The position numbers and the translations under genes are program-made. The notes beneath the pieces are model-generated. The model saw nothing but the letters and a program-made list of their open reading frames with translations. It made no database searches and had not been told where the DNA came from. Shown here piece by piece: positions 32,901 to 41,358 of a DNA stretch of 64,000 nucleotides. This DNA comes from Nocardia brasiliensis IFM 10847 (lineage in GTDB: Bacteria > Actinomycetota > Actinomycetes > Mycobacteriales > Mycobacteriaceae), in the NCBI RefSeq assembly GCF_000710915.1, contig NZ_BAUA01000108.1, positions 1 through 64,000 on the forward strand, read 5' to 3'. Every line of letters begins with the position of its first letter. Within the stretch, counting starts at the first letter, position 1.

Positions 32901-34541
32901 TCACTCGGGTTCCGCTGTGGCGCTGCGGGCTTCGACTACTGGGCTGCGTTTGATGAGGGGGTCGGCGATGGTGCTGCCGTCGATCACGGATTCGGCGGCG
33001 GGGGCGAGCGGGCTCGGGCGGGCGCCGGTGCGCCGGTCGTTGTCGGTCCAGCAGGCGGTCGGGGTGTGCATGCCGCGGAGCAGGATGGTTTCGTAGTGCA
33101 CCCATTTGGTGCGTTCGTGCGAGGCCGCGGCGGCGATGACCGCACCGCTCACCAGGATTCGGCGCGGCACCTCTTTGGCCTCGGTGGTGAGGCGTGCGGC
33201 CTCGTTCACGGCATCGCCGATGACGGTGTATTCCAGGCGGGTGTCGGAGCCGACGTTGCCCGCGAAGACCGGTCCGCGCGCCACGCCGATGCCGATATCG
33301 AGTTCCCCCGCGGCGAGCACCTCGTCCCGGATCCGGCGGGCGGCACGCAGCGCGGGAGTCGCGTTGTCACGCAGCTCGATCGGGGCGCCGAAGATGCACA
33401 GCGCCGCGTCGCCTTCGAACTTGTTGACCAGCCCGTTGTTCTCCTCGGTGGCCGCGACCACGGTGGCGAGCAGCCGGTTCAGCTTGGCCACGAACTCCTC
33501 CGGGGGCAGTCCGGTGGACAGCTCGACCGAGCCGGTCACGTCGACGAACAGCGCGGTCACCTGCCGCACGTCACCGGTCAGGTCGACACCGCCGGCCAGT
33601 GCCCGTTCGGCCACTTCGTTGCCGACGTGCCTGCCGAACAGGTCGCGCATCCGCTGCCGCTCGGACAGATTCGCGGCGAGTTCGTTGACCGAGTTCTCCA
33701 GCCGCCCGATCTCGCTGGTGCTGCCGACCGGAACCCGCACGCCGAGATCGCCTTTGGTGATCCGATCCAGCGCCCGGCGCAGCGTGCGCATCGGCGAGGC
33801 GACGGCGCGGGCCAGGAAGGCGGTGGCGATCGCGCCGACGGTCAGGCCGACGATGGAGAGGTAGATGGCGGTGCGGATGCGGTCGGTCGGGGCGGCCGCC
33901 GGGTTGGCCAGGACCACGATCAGCATCAGCAGCGGCAGCGCGCCGGCCACCGCCCAGCTCACCACCACCCGGACCAGCACGCTCGAACTCCAGTGCATGG
34001 TCGGCCCGAGCACCGCGGCGACCACCGGAATGGTGGGCCGGATCAACCGGTCCACGATGAGGAAGGTGAGCCCGACCGATTCGGCCCCACCGAGGGTGAA
34101 CAGCGCGGCCATCACGGCGGGGTCGTTGTCGGGTGCGAGGTTCATCAGCGTGATCGTGGCGACGATCACGCCGGTGATCCACACCGCGAAGGCCCGGGTG
34201 GTGATGATGAGCGGCAGCCGAAGCACCTGTCGCGCCTCGTCCTCGGTCGGCTTGCGCCCCTGGTCGAGCCAGCCGAAATGGGACGAGCGGTCGCGCACCG
34301 CGAGCGCGACGCCGGCCACGAATCCGACGGTCGGGTAGATGCCCGCCAGGATGACCGATCGGAGCCAGTTGTCGCCGAGCATGCTGAGCGACCCGCTGAG
34401 CCACAGCTCGGTGACGATCACCCCGAGACCGCTGAGGTTGGCGGCGATCACCACCGCAGCCAGCCCGGCGCGTGCCTTCAGCGCCCAGATGACCAGCCGC
34501 GCGATCATGCCGTGCACCTCGTTTCCGCTCCGCTGTGCCAT
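32901..34541 (-). CDS. Membrane HAMP adenylate/guanylate cyclase
   Basis: A 546-residue class III nucleotide cyclase. About six transmembrane helices occupy the N-terminal half (to about 250), followed by a HAMP linker (RAVASPMRTLRRALDRITKGDLGVRVP) and the catalytic domain. Catalytic residues are visible: first metal Asp in ALFVDVTGSVELS, substrate-Lys/second Asp region NKFEGDAALCIFGAP, and the transition-state region YTVIGDAVNEAARL. The product is most likely cAMP. The layout matches mycobacterial membrane cyclases of the Rv1318c/Rv3645 type. It lies between the Rv1084- and Rv1085c-like genes, an addition to the remembered order. The start may be 34541 or ATG 34508. Confidence 0.93.
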   Translation of the reverse strand: MAQRSGNEVHGMIARLVIWALKARAGLAAVVIAANLSGLGVIVTELWLSGSLSMLGDNWLRSVILAGIYPTVGFVAGVALAVRDRSSHFGWLDQGRKPTEDEARQVLRLPLIITTRAFAVWITGVIVATITLMNLAPDNDPAVMAALFTLGGAESVGLTFLIVDRLIRPTIPVVAAVLGPTMHWSSSVLVRVVVSWAVAGALPLLMLIVVLANPAAAPTDRIRTAIYLSIVGLTVGAIATAFLARAVASPMRTLRRALDRITKGDLGVRVPVGSTSEIGRLENSVNELAANLSERQRMRDLFGRHVGNEVAERALAGGVDLTGDVRQVTALFVDVTGSVELSTGLPPEEFVAKLNRLLATVVAATEENNGLVNKFEGDAALCIFGAPIELRDNATPALRAARRIRDEVLAAGELDIGIGVARGPVFAGNVGSDTRLEYTVIGDAVNEAARLTTEAKEVPRRILVSGAVIAAAASHERTKWVHYETILLRGMHTPTACWTDNDRRTGARPSPLAPAAESVIDGSTIADPLIKRSPVVEARSATAEPE

Positions 34542-34639
34542 CGCTGCGCCGCCATTGTCGTTCCGATGTCGCTGCCGACTTTATTGCCGAATCGGTGAAA
34601 ACCAGGCATTCTGCCGGTGTGCCCGGCCGATTGTGCAGG

Positions 34640-35350
34640 TCAGCGCAGTACGACCAGCCAGACCGCGATGTAGTGCGTCAGCGCGGCGAGCACCGTCGCG
34701 GCGTGGAAGAACTCGTGGTGGCCGAAAACGGTCGGCCACGGGTTGGGCCATTTGGTGGCGTAGAGGATCGCGCCGCCGCTGTAGAGCAGGCCGCCGATGA
34801 GCAGCAGGATCAGGGGTGCGATACCGATATTGGTGTTCAGTTGACTCGCGACCGGCACGATCGCCCAGCCGAGCAGCAGGTAGAGCGGCACGCCCACCCA
34901 GCGGGGCGCGGTGGGCCACAACAGTTTCAGCGCGACGCCGGCCAGGGCGCCCGCCCACACCACGGTCAGCAGCGTCTGTCCCGTGCGGCCGGGCAGGCCG
35001 AGCAGCGCGAACGGCGTGTAGCTGCCCGCGATGAAGAGGAAGATCATCGAGTGGTCCGCGCGCTTCATCCGGATCCGGGCCTGTGTGGTCGGCCAGGTGA
35101 TCCGGTGATAGATCGCGCTGATGCCGAACAGGCCGCAGACGGTCAGCCCGTAGACCAGGGTGGACCAGCCCGCGGTCGCCGAGAGGGTCGCCGCCTTCGC
35201 GATCAGCACGATGGCCGCGATGGCCGCGATGCCGACCGCCCAGGTGTGGATCCAGCCGCGCATCCGGGGTTTGATCAGCGCCTCGGCGAGCGCCTCGGGC
35301 GCCGATCCCGCGACCACGCCGGAGTCGGTGGCACCGACGGATTCGGACAC
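34640..35350 (-). CDS. Hemolysin III (HlyIII/PAQR) family protein
   Basis: A 236-residue protein with seven transmembrane helices. The PAQR metal-site histidines are in place: SAIYHRITW, RADHSMIFLFIAGSYTP and the C-terminal FGHHEFFHAATVLAALTHY. It corresponds to Rv1085c. Family members are proposed to be metal-dependent ceramidase-like or lipid-acting enzymes; haemolysis is only a historical name. The start at 35350 has GGAGG upstream. A 26-bp palindrome lies between it and the divergent prenyl synthase gene. Confidence 0.92.
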   Translation of the reverse strand: MSESVGATDSGVVAGSAPEALAEALIKPRMRGWIHTWAVGIAAIAAIVLIAKAATLSATAGWSTLVYGLTVCGLFGISAIYHRITWPTTQARIRMKRADHSMIFLFIAGSYTPFALLGLPGRTGQTLLTVVWAGALAGVALKLLWPTAPRWVGVPLYLLLGWAIVPVASQLNTNIGIAPLILLLIGGLLYSGGAILYATKWPNPWPTVFGHHEFFHAATVLAALTHYIAVWLVVLR

Positions 35351-35375
35351 GAGCTACCTCCTGGTTGAACTCACC

Positions 35376-35401
35376 GGTAACCTACGGAACCGTAGGTTAC
35401 C
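35376..35401. promoter_or_regulatory. 26-bp perfect palindrome, candidate operator
   Basis: Left arm GGTAACCTACGG (35376-35387) and right arm CCGTAGGTTACC (35390-35401) with a 2-base AA spacer. It sits 26 bp from the hemolysin III start and 72 bp from the prenyl synthase start. Its size and symmetry fit a TetR-type repressor. No regulator gene is adjacent. Confidence 0.82.
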
Positions 35402-35472
35402 GCCCCTTCGTCACTGTACCGGGATGTGCGGTGGCTGACAGGATCCTGCCCGTGGGGCGTAGGGTGGCCCGC

Positions 35473-36252
35473 GTGGAGCTTCCGGTTCAGGTGCGGGGTT
35501 TGCCGTATCGCATCTACGAGGCCCGGCTGACCAAGCAGCTGGCCGGCAAACAACATCCCCGTCACGTCGCGGTGATGTGCGATGGTAATCGGCGCTGGGC
35601 CCGGGAGAACGGTTTCGCTGATGTGAGCCACGGCCACCGCGTCGGCGCGGTGAAGATCGCCGAGCTCGTCGGCTGGTGTCAGGCCGAGGGCATCGAGATG
35701 GTCACCGTCTACCTGCTCTCCACCGAGAACCTGCAGCGCGATCCCGACGAACTGGAGACGCTGTTCGAGGTGATCACCGATGTCGTCGAGGAACTGTCGG
35801 CGCCGGAACAGAATTGGAGCGTGCGCGTCGTCGGCTCGCTCGACGGCTTCCCCGAGCTGATCGCCAAGCGCATCCGCACCGCCGCCGAGCGCACCGAGGA
35901 TCGCAACGGGGTGCACGTCAACGTGGCCATCGGCTACGGCGGCAGGCAGGAGATCACCGACGCGGTGCGCTCGCTGGTGCGCCAGGAGATCGCGGCGGGG
36001 GAGACCGGCGAGGATCTGGTGCAGTCGATCACGGTGAACGCGATCGGCCAGCACCTCTACACCTCGGGCCAGCCCGATCCGGATCTGGTCATTCGCACCT
36101 CCGGTGAGCAGCGTCTGTCCGGTTTCCTGCTGTGGCAGAGCGCATACTCGGAGATATGGTTCACCGAGGCGTACTGGCCGGAGTTCCGGCGTGTGGACTT
36201 CCTGCGGGCGCTGCGCGACTACGCGGCCAGGCACCGCAGGTTCGGCATCTAG
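35473..36252 (+). CDS. Short-chain Z-prenyl diphosphate synthase (Rv1086-like)
   Basis: A 259-residue cis-prenyltransferase that condenses isopentenyl units with Z geometry. It aligns with Rv1086, which makes the short (C15) Z,E product used on the path to decaprenyl phosphate. Catalytic Asp37 lies in VAVMCDGNRRWAREN; YLLSTENLQRDPDE, GYGGRQEI and PDPDLVIRTSGEQRLSGFLLWQ are intact. The GTG at 35473 is chosen by alignment, and AGGGTGG lies upstream; the frame is open back to 35365. Product length is inferred from the homologue. Confidence 0.94.
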   Translation: MELPVQVRGLPYRIYEARLTKQLAGKQHPRHVAVMCDGNRRWARENGFADVSHGHRVGAVKIAELVGWCQAEGIEMVTVYLLSTENLQRDPDELETLFEVITDVVEELSAPEQNWSVRVVGSLDGFPELIAKRIRTAAERTEDRNGVHVNVAIGYGGRQEITDAVRSLVRQEIAAGETGEDLVQSITVNAIGQHLYTSGQPDPDLVIRTSGEQRLSGFLLWQSAYSEIWFTEAYWPEFRRVDFLRALRDYAARHRRFGI

Positions 36253-36292
36253 CCCGGCGCGCACGTGCGCTCGCGCCGGTGGGGAGGGCGTA

Positions 36293-36889
36293 GTGCGCGA
36301 GGTGGACAGCCGCAACGGTGAGCAGGTCGCGGCCGCCGGGCCGTACATCGGTTACGAGGAGTTCGGCAGGCGTTTCTTCGAATACGCCGCCTCCGAGCAG
36401 CGCATTCTCGGTGCTTTCGACCAATTGACCGGTGCGGCATTCGATTTCGGCCCGATCGGGGTCGGTCCGGCGAAGCTGGCCAAGGCGAGCGCGCAGGTGC
36501 AGCTCGGGCAGGCGCAGGTGCGCCGCGCGGTCGAGGACGTGATCTCGTTCCAGCTGAAGATCCCGCTCAGCGTGGACATGCTCATCGATCTGGCCTTGGA
36601 TCGGCATCGGTTCGAGGTGGACGGCAACATCCATCTGCACCTGACCGTGCGCGCGGCCGAGCCGCTGCGGGTGATCATCGACATCGCGACGCCGCGTTCC
36701 AGTGATGTCCGGATCAACGTCGCCACCGACACCATGCGCGGGCAGCTGCTGCGCATCCTCGCCAGCGTCGATCAAGAGATCCGGCGTTTCATCGCGCGCT
36801 ATATCGCCAAAGAGATCGACAAACCGCACATTGCCGCGGCCCGCGATATCAATGTGGCCAAACGCCTCGACGAGGCGTGGAAATTGTAA
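36293..36889 (+). CDS. Conserved hypothetical protein
   Basis: A 198-residue soluble protein with no signal peptide. The GTG start at 36293 has a strong GGGGAGGG upstream. The N-terminal third is Gly/Ala/Phe-rich (GPYIGYEEFGRRFFEYAASE); the C-terminal two-thirds alternate beta strands and helices (HRFEVDGNIHLHLTVRAAEP and QEIRRFIARYIAKEID). It is 40 bp downstream of the prenyl synthase on the same strand, so probably co-transcribed. The family is not recognised. The strand pattern hints at a lipid- or hydrophobe-binding fold, which is speculative. Confidence 0.75.
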   Translation: MREVDSRNGEQVAAAGPYIGYEEFGRRFFEYAASEQRILGAFDQLTGAAFDFGPIGVGPAKLAKASAQVQLGQAQVRRAVEDVISFQLKIPLSVDMLIDLALDRHRFEVDGNIHLHLTVRAAEPLRVIIDIATPRSSDVRINVATDTMRGQLLRILASVDQEIRRFIARYIAKEIDKPHIAAARDINVAKRLDEAWKL

Positions 36890-36895
36890 GCGGGA

Positions 36896-37828
36896 TCACA
36901 ATTTACGCAGCCGCAGCCGATTGATGGCGTGGTCGGCGTCCTTACGCAACACGAGTGTCGCGCGCGGCCGGGTGGGCAGAATGTTCTCCACCAGATTCGG
37001 CCGGTTGGTGTTGTTCCAGATCTCCTCCGCGGCGTGCGTCGCCTGGTCGTCGGTGAATCCGGCGTAGTGGTGGAAATGCGCGTTCGGGTTCGCGAACGCG
37101 GTTTCGCGCAGGGTGAGAAACCTTTGTACGTACCACTTCTCGATGTCTTCGATGCGGGCATCGACGTAGATCGAGAAGTCGAACAGGTCCGAGACCATCA
37201 GCCGCGGACCGGTCTGCAGCACGTTCAGGCCCTCCACGATCAGGATGTCGGGCTGGCGCACACAGTGGAACTTGTCCGGCACGATGTCGTAGGAGATGTG
37301 CGAGTACACCGGCGCGCACACCTCGGCCGCGCCGGATTTCACCTCGGTGACGAATCGCAGCAGCTTACGGCGGTCGTAGCTTTCCGGAAAGCCCTTGCGG
37401 TGCATGATGCCGCGCCGGGTGAGTTCCGCGGTGGGATAGAGGAATCCGTCGGTGGTGACCAGATCCACCCGGGGATGGTGATCCCAGCGGGCCAGCAGCG
37501 CCTGCAGCACGCGGGCAGTGGTCGATTTGCCGACCGCGACGCTGCCCGCGACGCCGATCACGAACGGGACCTGCCGATCGGGATGGGTCTCGCCGAGGAA
37601 GGTGGCGGTGGCGGCGAACAATCGCTGCCGCGCGGCCACCTGAAGGTGGATGAGTCGAGCGAGCGGCAGGTAAACCTCGGCCACTTCTTCGAGGTCGATC
37701 TGTTCGCCGAGACCGCGCAGGCCCCTCAGTTCTTCCTCGGTGAGCACCAGGGGAGTCGACTTACGCAGAGTTCGCCACTGTTTCCGGTCGAATTCCACAT
37801 ACGGACTCGGCTCGCTCATTCGTGCCAC
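36896..37828 (-). CDS. coaA: Pantothenate kinase, type I
   Basis: A 310-residue kinase catalysing the first step of coenzyme A synthesis. It aligns throughout with Rv1092c. The P-loop is IGVAGSVAVGKSTTARVLQ (about 91-109); VDLVTTDGFLYP, RKGFPESYDRR and the C-terminal NRPNLVENILPTRPRATLVL are intact. It starts with GTG 37828, giving the same length as the mycobacterial protein; ATG 37819 is the alternative. It is convergent with the hypothetical gene at 36293, only 6 bp apart. Confidence 0.96.
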   Translation of the reverse strand: MARMSEPSPYVEFDRKQWRTLRKSTPLVLTEEELRGLRGLGEQIDLEEVAEVYLPLARLIHLQVAARQRLFAATATFLGETHPDRQVPFVIGVAGSVAVGKSTTARVLQALLARWDHHPRVDLVTTDGFLYPTAELTRRGIMHRKGFPESYDRRKLLRFVTEVKSGAAEVCAPVYSHISYDIVPDKFHCVRQPDILIVEGLNVLQTGPRLMVSDLFDFSIYVDARIEDIEKWYVQRFLTLRETAFANPNAHFHHYAGFTDDQATHAAEEIWNNTNRPNLVENILPTRPRATLVLRKDADHAINRLRLRKL

Positions 37829-38021
37829 TTACCCGACGCTCCACTTCGGCAAACACGCACACATACCGTGCCGGCTCAGTGAGATTCGGTCTAGCTTTCG
37901 CCGCATAGCCGAATTCTGCTCTGCGCCGGTGGCGCGGGAAAAGCGGGGTACCGGTACCTGTTGGTAACCGGGGTGTCATTGTGTCGCGCGCCGCACCTGG
38001 CGGAGGGCTAATGTCGGTCGG

Positions 38022-39218
38022 ATGGAAGCGCATCCACTCGTGACCGAGTACCTGCGGCTCGGCTTGGCATTCGACCGTTTGGAAGAGGGGTTCGTCGACG
38101 CGTACACCGGTGACCCGGCATTGCGCCGCGACGTGGCGAACGGTCCCGCACCGGAGCCGCGACAGCTGGCGCAGCGGGCGGCGGCCCTGCGCGCCGAGTT
38201 GCCCGACGCCGGGCTGACGGCCGAGCGCACCGAGTTCCTGGATGTGCACCTGCGCGCGCTGGAATGCTCCGGGCGCAAGTTCGCCGGCGACGACATCGGT
38301 TTCGTCGACGAGGTGCGCGCCTACTTCGACGTCGAAATCGCGCCGGCCGACGTCGAGGACTACCGGGACGCGCACCGGCAGATGGACGAGGTCCTGATGG
38401 GCGACGGACCGCTGGCCGAACGGGTGGCCGCGCACCGCAAAGCCGACGAGATCCCGCCGGAGCGGCTGCCGGCCTGCGTCGAGGCGTTCTCCAGCGCGCT
38501 GCGCGAGCTGGTCCGTGCCCGCTATCCGCTGCCCGACTACGAGCACGTCACCTACGAGGTGGTGGGCGACAAGCCGTGGTCCGGATTCAACTACTACCTC
38601 GGTAATTTCCACTCGCGCGTGGCGATCAACTCCGATCTCAAACAGCACATGACGCACCTGCCGCTATTGATCGCGCACGAGTCCTACCCCGGTCACCACA
38701 CCGAGCACTGCCGCAAGGAGGCCGGACTGGTCGCCGCGGGTCAGGCCGAGCAGACGCTGTTCCTGGTGAACACGCCGCAGTGCCTGATGGCCGAGGGGCT
38801 GGCCGATCTGGCGCTGCGCTCCCTGGTCGGGCCGGGCTGGGGTAAGTGGGCGCAGGAGATCTACGCCGATCTCGGCCTGCGCTTCGACGGTGAACGGGCG
38901 GAACGACTTTCCGACGCCTCCGCGAAACTCGTCAGCGTCCGCCAGGACGCGGCGCTGCTGCTGCACGACCGGCATCGCACCCAGGACGAGGTGGCCGAGT
39001 TCCTGCAGACCTGGAGTCTGGTCACCCCCGAGCGCGCCCGGCAATCGCTGCGCTTCCTCTCGTCCCCGCTCTGGCGTGCTTACATCTCCACCTACGTCGA
39101 GGGGTATCGCCTGCTCGGCGGCTGGCTGGATCGAGCGGCCGATGCCGAGGAACGCTCGGATCGTTTCCGTCGTCTGCTCGACGAGCCGCTCACGCCGGGC
39201 GCGATCCGCCGCGGCTGA
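38022..39218 (+). CDS. DUF885 protein, putative metallopeptidase
   Basis: A 398-residue helical protein. The zinc-peptidase-like motif HESYPGHHTEHC (about 221-232) is the hallmark of DUF885, followed by the second-ligand region MAEGLADLAL. The order and spacing resemble M32-type peptidases, but activity is not established for most members. There is no signal peptide. The start ATG 38022 is 193 bp from the divergent coaA; a perfect GGTACCGGTACC palindrome lies in that gap at 37947-37958. Confidence 0.85.
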   Translation: MEAHPLVTEYLRLGLAFDRLEEGFVDAYTGDPALRRDVANGPAPEPRQLAQRAAALRAELPDAGLTAERTEFLDVHLRALECSGRKFAGDDIGFVDEVRAYFDVEIAPADVEDYRDAHRQMDEVLMGDGPLAERVAAHRKADEIPPERLPACVEAFSSALRELVRARYPLPDYEHVTYEVVGDKPWSGFNYYLGNFHSRVAINSDLKQHMTHLPLLIAHESYPGHHTEHCRKEAGLVAAGQAEQTLFLVNTPQCLMAEGLADLALRSLVGPGWGKWAQEIYADLGLRFDGERAERLSDASAKLVSVRQDAALLLHDRHRTQDEVAEFLQTWSLVTPERARQSLRFLSSPLWRAYISTYVEGYRLLGGWLDRAADAEERSDRFRRLLDEPLTPGAIRRG

Positions 39219-39323
39219 GGCCGGCCCGCGCACCGGGGCCGAACGCGAATTCGCACCCGCCGCCGGGCAGTGGCAGCGGGTGCGAATCGCGGCAGCGCCG
39301 ACTATGCGGCGGCCGTGTGCGTC

Positions 39324-39434
39324 CTACTGGATGACTCCGCAGTTCACCCCGGCGGAGAGGGTGCACATCATGAAGGCGAGCTGGCGGAGCAGCCCTTCGA
39401 GGGGGTTGGACGGAACTGCGACGAAGGCGAGCAT
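39324..39434 (-). CDS. Candidate short ORF, 36 residues
   Basis: The ORF starts at ATG 39434 with CGAGGAGTCAGC immediately before it, a strong ribosome binding site. The peptide is hydrophobic and begins MLAFVAVPSNPLEGLLRQLA; it continues with two Met and ends with a CTLSAGVNCGVIQ segment holding two cysteines eight residues apart. It is the only coding candidate in the 400 bp between the DUF885 stop and the F420-type gene. It could be a small membrane peptide or a secreted or modified peptide. No maturation genes adjoin it. Confidence 0.5.
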   Translation of the reverse strand: MLAFVAVPSNPLEGLLRQLAFMMCTLSAGVNCGVIQ

Positions 39435-39616
39435 GCTGACTCCTCGACGGGTGGACTGTGCACCCGGTTAACCGATCGAAAATGGTTGTTTCGTTACATT
39501 CCGAGTGACCCGAAATGTTGCGCCCCAAGGGATTGGGGCTGCGGCGAGAATACCGGGTGCGTCGATCGGCGCTACGTCGCGTGGGGGTGCGGTGCCGGGA
39601 TCGCGCGTCGAGGGGT

Positions 39617-40066
39617 TCAGGCGGGCGTAAAGGTGATACGTACCGAGATCGGGTCGCTTTCCAGCGCTTTCATCGTCCACTCCGCGGCGGATTCGGGAAT
39701 GCGGCCGGTCGCGAAACTGCGCGCGCGGGCGACCACGTCGTCGTCGGGGACGAACGCGGCGGTGCCGGTGTACCAGCGTTTGCCTTGGCGCAGGCGGACT
39801 TTGGGGTCGGCGACGATATTGCGGGCCCAGCCCGAGCGACGGCCGTGCTGGGAGATGAGCCAGGCGCCGTCCTGATCGATCGAGACGGTCACCGGGACCC
39901 GGCGCGGCTGACCGGTTTTCGCGCCGGTGGTCTCCAGCTCGGCGAGCAGTGCGGACCGGATGCCGACGCGGTCGAGCAAGCCGACAGCGGGATTGGCGAA
40001 GTAGCGGCCGAAAAACCGTTCGCGGCGGAATTTGCGGACAGCTGCGCTGGGGCTGCGTTCACGCAT
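39617..40066 (-). CDS. Deazaflavin (F420)-dependent nitroreductase-family protein
   Basis: A 149-residue protein of the Ddn-like split-barrel family. Family landmarks are FANPAVGLLDRVGIRSALLAEL, LETTGAKTGQPRRVPVTVSID, GAWLISQHGRRSGWARNIVADP and the final AAEWTMKALESDPISVRITFTP. Members use reduced F420 to reduce nitro or quinone compounds; the substrate here is unknown. The ATG at 40066 follows AGGAG. It lies 28 bp downstream of the thioesterase gene on the same strand, suggesting joint control by the divergent TetR gene. Confidence 0.88.
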   Translation of the reverse strand: MRERSPSAAVRKFRRERFFGRYFANPAVGLLDRVGIRSALLAELETTGAKTGQPRRVPVTVSIDQDGAWLISQHGRRSGWARNIVADPKVRLRQGKRWYTGTAAFVPDDDVVARARSFATGRIPESAAEWTMKALESDPISVRITFTPA

Positions 40067-40094
40067 AGCGTTTCTCCTTGTTTTTCGTTGGGCT

Positions 40095-40553
40095 TCAGCG
40101 GTTTCCGCGGAAGATGGCGCAGGTGGTGGTGGCGTGCGCGACCAGGCGGCCCTGCTCGTCGACGACGCGGCCCTCGGCGGTCGCGGTGCTGCGGCCGACG
40201 TGAATGGTGGTGCCGGTGGCGGTGATGCGCTGGCCGTCGGTCGGCACCGCGCGGATGTAGTTCACCTTCAGCTCCAGCGTCGTGTATCCGACGCCCGCCT
40301 CCAGCGTGGTGTGCACCGCACAGCCCATCACCGAGTCCAGCAGGGTCGCGCAGATGCCGCCGTGCGTGGTGCCGAGCGGGTTGGCGAAATCGGGTCTGGT
40401 TCGCACCGCGAAGACCACCTTGCCCTGTTCGATCAGGTCCACCTCCATGCCCAGCAGATCGCCGATGAACGGCGGGCGATCCGGCGTCGTCATCGCGGTC
40501 CGGAGCAGCTCCAGACCGGACAGCTGTGCGAGGTCGAGGGTGGTTTCCGACAT
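40095..40553 (-). CDS. PaaI-type hotdog thioesterase
   Basis: A 152-residue hotdog-fold acyl-CoA thioesterase of the PaaI/YdiI group. The active-site region is RPDFANPLGTTHGGICATLLDSVMGCAV, with the HGG motif, followed by the beta strands YTTLELKVNYIRAVP. ATG 40553 has AAAGGAG at ideal spacing. It is transcribed away from the TetR gene across a double palindromic operator at 40570-40623, and upstream of the F420-type gene. The substrate is inferred to be an aromatic or medium-chain acyl-CoA. Confidence 0.9.
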   Translation of the reverse strand: MSETTLDLAQLSGLELLRTAMTTPDRPPFIGDLLGMEVDLIEQGKVVFAVRTRPDFANPLGTTHGGICATLLDSVMGCAVHTTLEAGVGYTTLELKVNYIRAVPTDGQRITATGTTIHVGRSTATAEGRVVDEQGRLVAHATTTCAIFRGNR

Positions 40554-40569
40554 GGATCCGCTCCTTTCG

Positions 40570-40623
40570 GTGAACCGATCGGTCCACATCTGTCATGATT
40601 GGAGCATGGACCGATCGGTTCAC
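40570..40623. promoter_or_regulatory. Paired TetR operators
   Basis: Two palindromic cores ACCGATCGGT at 40574-40583 and 40610-40619, 36 bp apart. With flanks, the left half GTGAACCGATCGGTCCA (40570-40586) is the exact reverse complement of the right half TGGACCGATCGGTTCAC (40607-40623). They cover both divergent promoters, immediately before the thioesterase ribosome binding site and 27 bp before the TetR start. Confidence 0.88.
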
Positions 40624-40649
40624 GCAACTGTGTCCCGGAAGGAGCCCGG

Positions 40650-41219
40650 ATGGCCGGCCCCCGCGCTCGCCTGATCGAGAGCGCGATCCAACTGGTCCGC
40701 GAGCAAGGTGTGCACGCGGCCGGACTCGCCGCGCTGCTCGATCGCGGCAAGGCCTCGCGCAACTCGCTCTACCAGCACTTTCCCGAAGGCAAGAGCGAGC
40801 TGGTGGCCACGGCGACCATGGTCGCGGGCGAGCGCCTCGGTGCGGTGATCGAAAAGATCACCGCGTCCCGTCCCACGCAGCAGTGGCTGGACGCCTTGAT
40901 CGGCTGGTGGGTCAACGCCCTGGAAACGAGTTCGTTCCGCACCGGGTGCCCGATCGTCGGCGCCGCGCTCGCCGAATCCGAACCCGGGGTGCAGGCCGCG
41001 GCCGGTGCGGTCTTCGCCGACTGGCATGAAAAGCTCGGTAGCGCAATGGAAACCGCAGGGCTACCGGCCGAAGAGAGTGCGTCCCTGGCCAGCTTCGTGT
41101 TCAGCGCGATGGAGGGCGCCATCGTGCAGGCACGCGCGATGAAGTCCACGCAGCCGCTGGTCGATGCGCAGCAGCAGCTCAGCGTCCTGTTCGACCACTA
41201 TCTCGGCACGGCGAAGTAG
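40650..41219 (+). CDS. TetR/AcrR-family repressor
   Basis: A 189-residue repressor. The N-terminal DNA-binding domain is ARLIESAIQLVREQGVHAAG with the recognition helix in GKASRNSLYQHFPEGKSEL. The C-terminal ligand domain contains SSFRTGCPIVGAALAE, the TetR_C_33-like pattern of YxaF/LmrA-type regulators. ATG 40650 has GGAAGGAG upstream. The paired operators at 40570-40623 indicate that it represses itself and the thioesterase/F420-type operon. Confidence 0.92.
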   Translation: MAGPRARLIESAIQLVREQGVHAAGLAALLDRGKASRNSLYQHFPEGKSELVATATMVAGERLGAVIEKITASRPTQQWLDALIGWWVNALETSSFRTGCPIVGAALAESEPGVQAAAGAVFADWHEKLGSAMETAGLPAEESASLASFVFSAMEGAIVQARAMKSTQPLVDAQQQLSVLFDHYLGTAK

Positions 41220-41358
41220 CGGGCTCACGATGGCTGAGCGCACCGCCACAGTGCTGGGTATCCGGGGCGCAGAGGCGACACGGCGGGGCGGTGGCCCGTT
41301 GGTGACGTGCGGCGAACCCCCTGCTGATGGGCGCAAAGGCGGCCCATAGACTGAGGCG

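Noticed and set aside
33066..34598. 510-residue plus-strand ORF opposite the cyclase
   Set aside because: No recognisable motif, shadow composition, and the cyclase frame is complete with catalytic residues.
41221..41358. Glycine, THF or ZTP riboswitch before glyA
   Set aside because: None of the conserved sequence blocks of these riboswitches could be found in the 139-bp leader.
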